Source: Bacillota bacterium (lineage in GTDB: Bacteria > Bacillota > Clostridia > Acetivibrionales > DTU013). Taken from it: a stretch of DNA of 64,000 bases. Below, in pieces: positions 16,372-24,031 of the stretch; position 1 is the first letter of the stretch, and each line of letters opens with the position of its first letter. The position numbers and the translations under genes were made by a program. Below the pieces are notes generated by a model, which saw only the letters and a list, made by a program, of their open reading frames with translations, was not told the DNA's origin and ran no database searches. The DNA lies in the NCBI GenBank assembly GCA_023426125.1, contig JAFABI010000044.1:1-64000 (forward strand), given 5' to 3'.

Positions 16372-17880
16372 GTGTCCGACATCATCATCAATATAAACAA
16401 GGAAGGCGAAACCATCAAGCCTTTCTGGAAGAAGCTTACCACTGCCGGCCGCGCCGCGGAAGGTCTGCGGGAGGACTGGAGAAAGCAGCTGCGGGAGGTC
16501 CAGAGGGAAATAGGCTTTGAGTATATCCGTTTCCATGGTATTTTTCACGACGACATGATGATCTACCATGAAAAGGAAGACGGAACCCCTTATTATAACT
16601 GGCAATATTTTGATTACCTCATGGATTTCTTGCTTGAGGTCAACATAAGACCGATCCTGGAATTGAGCTTCACTCCGGCAGCTATGGCTACCGGAAGCCA
16701 GACCTGCTTCTGGTGGAAAGGTAATGTGACGCCGCCGAAGGACTATAAGAAGTGGGCAGACCTTGTGACGGAAACGGTACGCCACTGCATCAACCGTTAC
16801 GGGATGGCGGAGGTGCTCCACTGGTATTTTGAAGTGTGGAACGAACCGAATCTTACTTATTTCTGGGGAGGGACACAGGAGGAATATTTCAGGCTTTATG
16901 AATGCACCGCCGGCGCCGTCAAATCCATCGACCCCCTGCTGAAAGTGGGAGGACCCTCTTCCTGCGGCTTCATCGACAAAAAAGCGCCCTGGCTGGAGGA
17001 ATTCCTGCAATTCTGTTCGGAAAACAGCCTGCCGGTGGATTTTATCACAGCCCATCCCTATCCCAACGACAGCCCCCTGGATGAGGACGGCAAGCATGTA
17101 ATGACCCTGGATGAAAAGGACCGGACATACCGTGATATCCAATGGATACGGAATGCCGTAAAAAATTCCGCCTACCCGGATGCTGAAATCCATCTGACAG
17201 AGTGGAGTTCCTCTCCGAGCCCAAGGGATTTGATCCATGACACGGCATTCATGGCGCCGTTTATTATCCGGAATAATCTGAAATGCATCGGCCTCGCCGA
17301 CTCCCTCGGTTTCTGGACCTTTACCGACGTTTTCGAGGAAACCGGCGCAGGCGATCTGCCCTTTCACGGCGGCTTCGGGCTGATTAACCTGCAGGGCTTG
17401 AAGAAATCCGCCTATTACGGCTACTGGTTTCTGTCCCGGCTGGGGAATGAAAGGGTGTCGGAAGGCGAGAATTATTACATCGCAAGAAAGGATGAGAAGC
17501 TGCAAATCCTTCTCTGGAATTACTGCCACTATACCGACGCCATCGCATCCGGCGACCGCAGGGCTTTGACCGACTATGACAGGGATGGCGCCTTTGATGG
17601 GAAGCCTGCCGAAATCAGCCTAAAGCTCGAAGGGCTGCAGAATACCCACAGGTATAAGGTCACACAGCACTATCTGGGAAAAGAAACCGGCTCGGTTTAC
17701 GATGTCTGGCTCCGGAACGGCGCGCCGTCTTCGCCGTCCAGGGAGGAAGTTGAAATCTTCAGCAAAAAGTCAGGCGTGGACAGCAGCATCCGCATCGTCG
17801 GGAACTGCAGCGTATATGAAGAGGATTTCCTGCTTCAACCGCATGACGTCATTTTGATTGAAGTTGTGAAGGTAGTATAA
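16372..17880 (+). CDS. glycoside hydrolase family 39 (beta-xylosidase-type), second copy
   Basis: 502 residues from GTG 16372 (GGGAGGG 8 nt upstream), no signal peptide. It shares the colinear motifs of the 255-1757 enzyme: FHGIFHDDMMIYH, WYFEVWNEPN with acid/base Glu158, IHLTEWSSSPS with nucleophile Glu277, and FWTFTDVFEE. Cytoplasmic action on imported oligosaccharides is expected. It stands alone on the plus strand with its own promoter region, between two minus-strand uptake units. The two copies differ across the sandwich domain, so distinct substrate lengths or linkages are plausible (inference). Confidence 0.9.
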   Translation: MSDIIININKEGETIKPFWKKLTTAGRAAEGLREDWRKQLREVQREIGFEYIRFHGIFHDDMMIYHEKEDGTPYYNWQYFDYLMDFLLEVNIRPILELSFTPAAMATGSQTCFWWKGNVTPPKDYKKWADLVTETVRHCINRYGMAEVLHWYFEVWNEPNLTYFWGGTQEEYFRLYECTAGAVKSIDPLLKVGGPSSCGFIDKKAPWLEEFLQFCSENSLPVDFITAHPYPNDSPLDEDGKHVMTLDEKDRTYRDIQWIRNAVKNSAYPDAEIHLTEWSSSPSPRDLIHDTAFMAPFIIRNNLKCIGLADSLGFWTFTDVFEETGAGDLPFHGGFGLINLQGLKKSAYYGYWFLSRLGNERVSEGENYYIARKDEKLQILLWNYCHYTDAIASGDRRALTDYDRDGAFDGKPAEISLKLEGLQNTHRYKVTQHYLGKETGSVYDVWLRNGAPSSPSREEVEIFSKKSGVDSSIRIVGNCSVYEEDFLLQPHDVILIEVVKVV

Positions 17881-17881
17881 T

Positions 17882-18106
17882 ACCGAACAGGTCACCGTAC
17901 AAGTCAAAAAACTACTGAATGAATTGGACAAGGATACCTTATCTGCAAAAGAACTGATGGAAAGAATTGGGTTAAAGCATCGTCCCACTTTCCGTGAGAA
18001 CTATTTGCTGCCGGCGATAGAACAGAAATTGATTGAAATGACGATTCCCGAAAAGCCGAACAGCAGCAAACAGAAATACCGGAAAGTGAACTACCGCTAT
18101 GAATAG
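17882..18106 (+). pseudogene. C-terminal remnant of a Fic/AlbA-type protein
   Basis: Reading from 17882, the frame gives TEQVTVQVKKLLNELDKD followed by GLKHRPTFRENYLLPAIEQ and EMTIPEKPNSSKQKYRK, then a stop. This is the typical C-terminal winged-helix tail of Fic-family or AlbA_2/RecG-like ATP-binding proteins. The N-terminal hundreds of residues are missing: the frame runs into the GH39 stop region. No start with a ribosome binding site is evident (a TTG at 17924 is the only candidate). It is most likely the left-over end of a deleted gene. Confidence 0.6.
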
Positions 18107-18219
18107 GTATTTGCAGCCAGCGCAAGGCTTCTGATGTAAAGATGGCCGGGATAAGCCCAAACTGCCAAACCGGGACGGCTTGTTTTCTCACCCTCCCGGT
18201 TTGGCAGTTCTTCAATCAA

Positions 18220-18382
18220 TTAATACTACAGCGTAAACTTCATTAATCTTTCGGCATTTATGCGGGCTGGTCGCAAGCTGCTCTTGCTGCTCGCCCATGC
18301 GTCCTGCCTTGCAGAAATATCGCCAAAGCTTCAGGGCGCTATTTCTGCAAGGATAATTCGGTTGTTTACGCTGTAGTATTAA
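18220..18382. repeat. MITE-like element C1 with nested hairpin A3
   Basis: 163 bp with perfect 19-bp terminal inverted repeats, TTAATACTACAGCGTAAAC and its complement. It aligns with C2 (31712-31829, inverted) except for about 42 bp at 18264-18305, which is hairpin A. It ends 4 nt before the stop codon of the binding-lipoprotein gene and could serve as its terminator. Confidence 0.9.
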
Positions 18383-18386
18383 GCAT

Positions 18387-19943
18387 TTACTTGATATTCT
18401 TTTTCGCCATGAATTCATCCAGCTGTTTCTGGGTATCTTCCAATATTGCAGGCATTCCGGCTTTGTCAAGATCCGCAAGGAACTTATCATATGCTTCCTG
18501 CGAAGTCACCAACCCGCAGCTGATCGGTCTTCCCTGTTCTTCAACAACCTTTTGCACCGCGGCTGCTTCGGCTTTAACATTTTCACTGGTATAGGAGAAG
18601 GTCATGATGGGGTTTGCTTCCGGCTTCAGGTTGGTCCAGAAGCTCAGCGCGTCAATATATGCCTTTGAGTCGGTCGTCCAGGTTCTCAGGTAGGGGAAGT
18701 GCATTGTGAACCAGGGGGTAGGCGCAAATTTGTCCACCGGATTGGTTCCTTCCGGCACCTCTGCCTGGTCTCCCTTAAGGACATAGGTCTTTCCTTCAAT
18801 CCCCAGCATATAGGCATCGTAGTTCTTCTGATCTTTTCTCAGCCAGTTCATGAACATCACGGCTCTTTCAGGATTCCTGCTGGTTGACGAGATCATACCG
18901 AAGTTATTTACAGGACTCAAATTCACCCATCTTCCTTCCTTATTGATGATGGCCAATTCAATTTCCGCCTCCGGTACATTCTTTTTAAGGGCATTCAGCC
19001 TGTCATTGATGTTATAAAGGTCTCCGCCCATGGAGGCGGCTTTACCGGCAATAAATTTACCGTCACGGTCCATATCGTTCAGGATATCTTTTTCCAGCCA
19101 TCCCTTGCTCATTGCTTCTATGTTCTGCTGCCACTCTTTCTTGAACAGTTCCGTTTTAAAATAGTTTTCAACCTTGAAAGGCGTTTTGTCCACATCGATA
19201 TACAGGTAGCCCAGTTTTGCTTCACCAAACCTGTAGATCGCATGTCCGATAACGGATTTATCTTGAGGAAGGTAGACGCCTTCGCCCAGGTTGGGGATGA
19301 TCCCTTTTTCCTTCGTGGCGATGGTGTCAAGGAACCGGTTATAGGTTTCCTGATCCGTTATTTCAGGCAGTCCGTATTTTTCCCTCAAATCCTTTCTCAC
19401 GAGAAAGCCTCTGCCCATTTCAGTCATTGCATATACGGCGGGGACCCCGTAAATATTGCCGTCTACCGTCAGCGTATCCCATAGATCCTGAGATATCTGT
19501 TGCTTCAGATCGGCGCCATACTTGTCAAGCAGATCGTTTAAAGCGATGCACTGCTTTCTTGCGATATTTCCGGCCAGGGAGCTGAAGAAGCTCAGGAAAA
19601 TATCAAATTCCTCCCCTGCGGTGGCTTTCAGCTTTACCGTGTTTTCATAGTCCCCCCACGGGATGTAGTTGATTTTAAGATCCATATTGATTTCAGCTTC
19701 GGTAATCTTGTTGAGGTTGGCAATTACTTCATCCTGCTGCTTTGGCCTGTCGCCGGCGATCATGATTGTCAGGGGCACTTTTTCAAGCTTGGCGGCAGTT
19801 GTATCCGCCGGCGCTGTCGTTGTCGCCGCCGTTGTCACTGCCGGCGTCGAAGCATCGGTTGACGAGCTTCCGCAGCCGGCCACAAGGGATGCAATCAAGC
19901 ATACTGCCATCAATGCACACATGAGTCTTGATTTTTTTTTCAT
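18387..19943 (-). CDS. extracellular sugar-binding lipoprotein (LplA-like)
   Basis: 518 residues from ATG 19943 (AAAGGAG 9 nt upstream; the GTG 6 nt earlier is too close). Lipoprotein signal ending LVAGC, Cys24, then a Ser/Thr/Ala-rich linker to about residue 50. The receptor domain carries the signature stretch AMTEMGRGFLVRKDLREKY, shared with the paralogue at 22231-23763, and WLRKDQKNYDAYMLGIEGKT. It captures an oligosaccharide at the cell surface and delivers it to the two permeases encoded immediately upstream (order permease, permease, receptor). The ATPase is not in the window, as is usual for Lpl-type systems that share a common MsmK-like ATPase. Confidence 0.92.
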   Translation of the reverse strand: MKKKSRLMCALMAVCLIASLVAGCGSSSTDASTPAVTTAATTTAPADTTAAKLEKVPLTIMIAGDRPKQQDEVIANLNKITEAEINMDLKINYIPWGDYENTVKLKATAGEEFDIFLSFFSSLAGNIARKQCIALNDLLDKYGADLKQQISQDLWDTLTVDGNIYGVPAVYAMTEMGRGFLVRKDLREKYGLPEITDQETYNRFLDTIATKEKGIIPNLGEGVYLPQDKSVIGHAIYRFGEAKLGYLYIDVDKTPFKVENYFKTELFKKEWQQNIEAMSKGWLEKDILNDMDRDGKFIAGKAASMGGDLYNINDRLNALKKNVPEAEIELAIINKEGRWVNLSPVNNFGMISSTSRNPERAVMFMNWLRKDQKNYDAYMLGIEGKTYVLKGDQAEVPEGTNPVDKFAPTPWFTMHFPYLRTWTTDSKAYIDALSFWTNLKPEANPIMTFSYTSENVKAEAAAVQKVVEEQGRPISCGLVTSQEAYDKFLADLDKAGMPAILEDTQKQLDEFMAKKNIK

Positions 19944-19999
19944 TTTCACACTCTCCTTTGAGTTTTTTATTTGCTGACCGGCTTATGCCGGAAATAGCC

Positions 20000-20866
20000 T
20001 CAGCCTTTAATCGCCCCGATGGTTATGCCTTTTATAAAGTATTTCTGAATAAACGGATACACCAGGATGATAGGGCCTATGGTTACAACAACGGTAGCCA
20101 TTTTGGTGGATTCCGACGGAATATTGCCCATGGACTGCGAGCCCATGGCGGACGATACGTAGGTCACTCGCTGCAGCACCATTCTGAGCAGGTACTGGAG
20201 CGGATACAGCTTGTTTTCATTAATGAGCAGCAAAGCCAGCGTAAAGTCATTCCAGTATGCCATCGCGTAGAAAAGGATAATGGTTGCCAGCCCCGGCAGC
20301 GCCAGCCGCATCACGATCTTCCTGTAAATCAGGAATTCTCCGGCCCCATCGATCTTTGCGGATTCTATTACCGCATCCGGCAGTCCTCTGAAAAAATTCA
20401 AGATCAAAAACAGGTTGAAGGGATTCAGCAGCATGGGAACAATCAAGCCCCAGATGCTGTCTTTCAAGTGCAGCTTCAGCAGCACCATATAGAAAGGGAC
20501 CAATCCCCCGTAAAACACCATCGGTATATACGCAATAAGGTTAATCACATTCCTGTATCTCAGGCACTTCCTGGACAGGGCATAACCCATCATGGAGGTA
20601 ATGATGACCGCAAGTGCCGTTCCTATAATCGTAACAAATAAGGTGACCTTGTAGGCGTTGAATACCGTACTGCCATCACCCAGTATGGCTTTGAACGCAT
20701 CCAGGGACCAGTCCTGGGGAAACAATCTGTACCCGTTGGCAGCCACGCTTTTTTCATCGGAAAACGCTACCGCCACTACCAGTAGAAACGGGATAAGCGT
20801 TACCACACAAACCATGGACAGGAATGATACATTCACTAGATTGAACAAACTGATTTTTTTCTTCAT
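20000..20866 (-). CDS. sugar ABC transporter permease (LplC-like)
   Basis: 288 residues from ATG 20866; the frame reaches 20914, but that region overlaps the upstream gene and lacks a ribosome binding site. Six predicted helices. The first is LSMVCVVTLIPFLLVVAVAF; the cytoplasmic EAA loop ADAVIESAKIDGAGEFLIYR contacts the ATPase. The ending FIQKYFIKGITIGAIKG is diagnostic for LplC/YtcP permeases. It forms a heterodimer with the LplB-like protein encoded just upstream. In the operon it lies between that gene and the binding-lipoprotein gene 18387-19943. Confidence 0.93.
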   Translation of the reverse strand: MKKKISLFNLVNVSFLSMVCVVTLIPFLLVVAVAFSDEKSVAANGYRLFPQDWSLDAFKAILGDGSTVFNAYKVTLFVTIIGTALAVIITSMMGYALSRKCLRYRNVINLIAYIPMVFYGGLVPFYMVLLKLHLKDSIWGLIVPMLLNPFNLFLILNFFRGLPDAVIESAKIDGAGEFLIYRKIVMRLALPGLATIILFYAMAYWNDFTLALLLINENKLYPLQYLLRMVLQRVTYVSSAMGSQSMGNIPSESTKMATVVVTIGPIILVYPFIQKYFIKGITIGAIKG

Positions 20867-20888
20867 CTCTGCTTGCTTACCCCTTCCC

Positions 20889-21878
20889 TTAGAACAGCCC
20901 CATATCTTCGTCATATTTTTTGGACAGCCTGTTCATGACCATAACCACGCAGAATCCAAGAACGGATTGCAGCAGCCCTACGGCCGTAGCCGTGCTGAAA
21001 TCTCCCTGGGTTCTCATAGCTCTGAATACATAGGTATCGATAACGTCGGTCCTGCTCAGGAGCATACCGTTATCACCTACGATGGAATAAATCATGGCAA
21101 AGTTGCCGTAGAAGATTTTACCGAGGCCCAATAGCGTCAGAAGAACGATTGTTGGGATCAGCTGGGGGATGGTGATCCTGAAAATCTCATGAAACCGGTT
21201 GGCTCCATCAATCCTGGCTGATTCGTACATCTCAACGTCTATGGAAACTATTACAGCCAGATAGATAACAACATTGTAGCCGAAAGACTGCCAGGTATTT
21301 ACAAACGTTAGTATTCCCCGCCATAGATCCGGTCTGTTGTACCATGTCTGCGTCGGTAAATCCAGGCTTGACAGCAGCTGGTTCAAGGCGCCGTATTTGT
21401 CGTTCAGGAAGCTGTATACCAGGGCGCTGATGATGACCCAGGACAGGAAAAACGGCAAAAACATCGTGGATTGGAAAAACCTTTTCAAAAGGCTTTGCCT
21501 TACTTCATTTAACAGGACTGCAATGGTTACCGCTACCACGAGCCCCGTGAGAATGAACAGAAGGTTCAGGTATAGCGTATTGAAGGTCACTTCAAAGGCA
21601 AAGGGCGACTTAAGGAAAACTTCAAAGTATTTCAGTCCTGCGAAAGGACTTTTCCACATTCCGTCTACCACATTAAAATTCCTGAATGCGATTTGCAGTC
21701 CCAGCAGCGGGTAGTAGTTGAAAACTGCAAAGAAGAGTATTCCGGGCAAAGTCATCAAATACAGGACCCGGTTATTCCAGAGTTCGTTGGGGAGTCCGTG
21801 CCTTTTGCCTCTGCTTCCGCTTAATTCCGTCCCTTGCTGAATCTGAACCCTTTCATTTTGCTCCAATCGTATACCCAC
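20889..21878 (-). CDS. sugar ABC transporter permease (LplB-like)
   Basis: 329 residues from GTG 21878; TTG at 21866 is equally possible because AAAGGTGG sits 8 nt before it. Helices begin at LYLMTLPGILFFAVFNYYPL, and GLQIAFRNFNVVDGMW is a typical Lpl signature. The EAA loop EMYESARIDGANRFHEIFRI contacts the ATPase. It ends ALGFCVVMVMNRLSKKYDED-like, as LplB proteins do. First gene of the permease-permease-receptor unit. A palindromic LacI-type operator lies about 145 bp upstream, so the unit is probably induced when its sugar is present. Confidence 0.92.
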   Translation of the reverse strand: MGIRLEQNERVQIQQGTELSGSRGKRHGLPNELWNNRVLYLMTLPGILFFAVFNYYPLLGLQIAFRNFNVVDGMWKSPFAGLKYFEVFLKSPFAFEVTFNTLYLNLLFILTGLVVAVTIAVLLNEVRQSLLKRFFQSTMFLPFFLSWVIISALVYSFLNDKYGALNQLLSSLDLPTQTWYNRPDLWRGILTFVNTWQSFGYNVVIYLAVIVSIDVEMYESARIDGANRFHEIFRITIPQLIPTIVLLTLLGLGKIFYGNFAMIYSIVGDNGMLLSRTDVIDTYVFRAMRTQGDFSTATAVGLLQSVLGFCVVMVMNRLSKKYDEDMGLF

Positions 21879-22020
21879 CTTTCAGGCCGCTTCCGGACCA
21901 TCTCTGTCTCCGGCATTCATTCCTCCCCCTCCCTTGTTGGCAAAAGGAGTCCGGCAAGGCAAGAGGCAAATAGCCCATCGAACATAAGAATAAATAAGAA
22001 GTTTTTCCTGTGTGCCCTCA

Positions 22021-22035
22021 GTTAACCGGTTAAAT
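22021..22035 (-). promoter_or_regulatory. LacI-type operator before the permease operon
   Basis: GTTAACCGGTTAAAT contains the perfect palindrome TTAACCGGTTAA. The same 15 bases recur at 27445-27459 before the LacI-family gene, with similar flank (TTACAGG here, CACAGG there). On the minus strand it lies just past a -10-like TGTAAT, a position suited to repression. The rest of the 21879-22230 gap is AT-rich, with no gene seen. Confidence 0.75.
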
Positions 22036-22230
22036 TACAGGGAAACAATTTACTCTTTGTTCAAGCACCGGCACAGTTGCTGCTATTTCACTATAAGACC
22101 TGCGCAGCGGGTTTGTATATAAAAGATATTTACAATTTTGTTGAAAATTTAAAAATCCGTTAAGAAGTTTTTATACTTTTATTGATTTTTTATAGTGCTA
22201 TCCTTTGACCTGCGATTTCCTTCCCCCGCT

Positions 22231-23763
22231 TCATCTCTTTGCCATATATACATCCAATTGCTTCTGGGTATCTTCGATGATTGCGGGAAGTCCGGCCTTG
22301 TCCAGATCCTCCAGCAGCTTTTCATAATCCTCTTCCGAGCTTAACAGGCCTGTTTGGAGAGGCCTTCCCTGTTCCAGACAGACTTTTTCCACTGCCGCCT
22401 TTTCCGCTTTAACCTTATCACTTGAATAGGTAAACCCCATAAGCTCTGAATTTTCAGGCTTCAGACTATTCCAGAATTCCAGGGCCTCCGTATAGGCCGG
22501 AGGGTCCGTGGTCCAGTTTCTTGAATAGGGCATATGCATTGTAAACCATGGCGTAGGATTATACCGGTCTTTGGGATCGGTCCCCTGCGGCACCTCCGCC
22601 ATACCGCCAGCCAGGTTGTAGGTTTTTCCCTCGATGCCCAGCATATACAGGTCGTAGTTATCCCGGCTCTTACGCAGCCAGTTCATAAACATTACCGCCC
22701 TTTCGGGATTTTCTGATGTTGAAGAAATCATGCCGAAGTTATTTCCGGGGTACATGTTGATCCATCTTCCCTCCCGGTTTATGATTGCCAGCTCGATTTC
22801 CCCCGCGGGCACATTCTTTTGGAGTGCATTCTGCCTGTCGGTAATGTTGTATAAATCCCCTCCCATGGATGCGGCTTTGCCCGTCAGGAACTTGCCTTCC
22901 CTGTCGGTATCCATCAATATATCCTTTTCCATCCACCCCTTTTGATACGCCTTGATGTTCTCCTTCCAGAGCTCTCTAAACAGGTCTGTTTTAAGGAAAT
23001 TCACCACTTTGAAGGGCTTTTTGTCGATGTCGATATACATGTAGGGGAATTGATCAAATCCCAACAGGTACAAGCTATGGCCCACCATGCTTTTATCCGG
23101 GAATATGAGGCTTAAAGACTCCCCCAGCATGGGGATGATATCCTTTTCATTCCTGGCAATGGTATCCAGAAACACCTTATAGGAAGCCGCATCGGTTATT
23201 TCAGGCAGGTTGTACTTTTCTCTCAGGTCCTTTCGTACCAGAAAACCTCTTCCCATCTCCGTCATTGCATATACTGCCGGAATGCCATAGAGTTCCCCAT
23301 TGATTGTAATGCTGTCCCATAGCGCCTTTGGTATTTGTTTTTTAAGATCGGGTCCATACCTGTCCAGCAGCTCCTTCAAAGGCAGGCATTGTTTTCTGGC
23401 GATGTTTCCCGGCAATTCGTTAAAAAAGCTTAGATAGATGTCAAAGAGCTCTCCTCCTGCGGATTTGAGATTTATTTGATTGATATACTCTCCCCAGGGG
23501 ATGTATACTGCCTGAAGGTTGATGTTCAACTCATTTTCCGTCACTTTGTCGATTTCCTGAAGGACTTCCTTCTGCTGCCTGGGCTCGTCTCCCGGAACAA
23601 GGATCTTCAATGGGACCTTTTTCAGCGGGGTATCCGCTGAAGAAGCAACTCCGGAGGAATCTTTCGGATCAGGCAAAAAAGCCGAACCTTCACACCCCGA
23701 TATGCTGACTGCCAGTGCAAGGAATATCGTAAACATTCCGAATCGTTCAAACAATTTACGCAT
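22231..23763 (-). CDS. extracellular sugar-binding lipoprotein, paralogue
   Basis: 510 residues. Signal ends SISGC with Cys24. It is colinear with the receptor at 18387-19943: both carry AMTEMGRGFLVRKDLREKY, a KPFKV segment, MGGDLYNI and a C-terminal EDTQKQLD. The short linker after Cys24 lacks the Ala/Thr-rich stretch of the other copy. AAGGAGG precedes the ATG by about 12 nt. It lies between the membrane AraC regulator gene and the permease operon. It may supply the permeases with a second substrate or act as a sensor for the regulator (inference). Confidence 0.92.
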   Translation of the reverse strand: MRKLFERFGMFTIFLALAVSISGCEGSAFLPDPKDSSGVASSADTPLKKVPLKILVPGDEPRQQKEVLQEIDKVTENELNINLQAVYIPWGEYINQINLKSAGGELFDIYLSFFNELPGNIARKQCLPLKELLDRYGPDLKKQIPKALWDSITINGELYGIPAVYAMTEMGRGFLVRKDLREKYNLPEITDAASYKVFLDTIARNEKDIIPMLGESLSLIFPDKSMVGHSLYLLGFDQFPYMYIDIDKKPFKVVNFLKTDLFRELWKENIKAYQKGWMEKDILMDTDREGKFLTGKAASMGGDLYNITDRQNALQKNVPAGEIELAIINREGRWINMYPGNNFGMISSTSENPERAVMFMNWLRKSRDNYDLYMLGIEGKTYNLAGGMAEVPQGTDPKDRYNPTPWFTMHMPYSRNWTTDPPAYTEALEFWNSLKPENSELMGFTYSSDKVKAEKAAVEKVCLEQGRPLQTGLLSSEEDYEKLLEDLDKAGLPAIIEDTQKQLDVYMAKR

Positions 23764-23791
23764 CCCCTGAGAACACCTCCTTTTCCCTCAT

Positions 23792-24031
23792 TATAACGAC
23801 CGAATTCAAAGGAAATTTTTCGGTTGTAGAAAATTTCCTTACCTCAGCGGAGTTTCAACGAGGCTGGTCGCAAGCTAAAGCTTGCTGCTCGCCCATGCAT
23901 CCCGGGCTGGTCGCAAATGCCTTGCATTTGCTGCTCGCCTATGCATCCCAGGCGGGAGATATGCTCACCGCCTAATACCAATTCAGTACACGCCACCTAC
24001 AGAGGTGGGGGACATTTTTGAGCCTCGTTAT
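23792..24031. repeat. MITE-like element D2 with two tandem hairpins (A4, A5)
   Basis: 240 bp with TATAACGA at the left and CTCGTTAT at the right. Aligned to D1 (3940-4136), it carries an additional hairpin A unit at 23904-23949 (core AAATGCCTTGCATTT) directly after A4 at 23862-23903 (core AAGCTAAAGCTT). The right end supplies the TAA stop (24028-24030) of the AraC-family gene. It occupies nearly the whole gap between that gene and the binding-lipoprotein gene. Confidence 0.85.

Noticed and set aside
23862..23949. Two similar 42-46 bp units in tandem, resembling a minimal CRISPR
   Set aside because: The units are adjacent with no spacer, their cores differ, and no cas gene is present; they are hairpin A copies.
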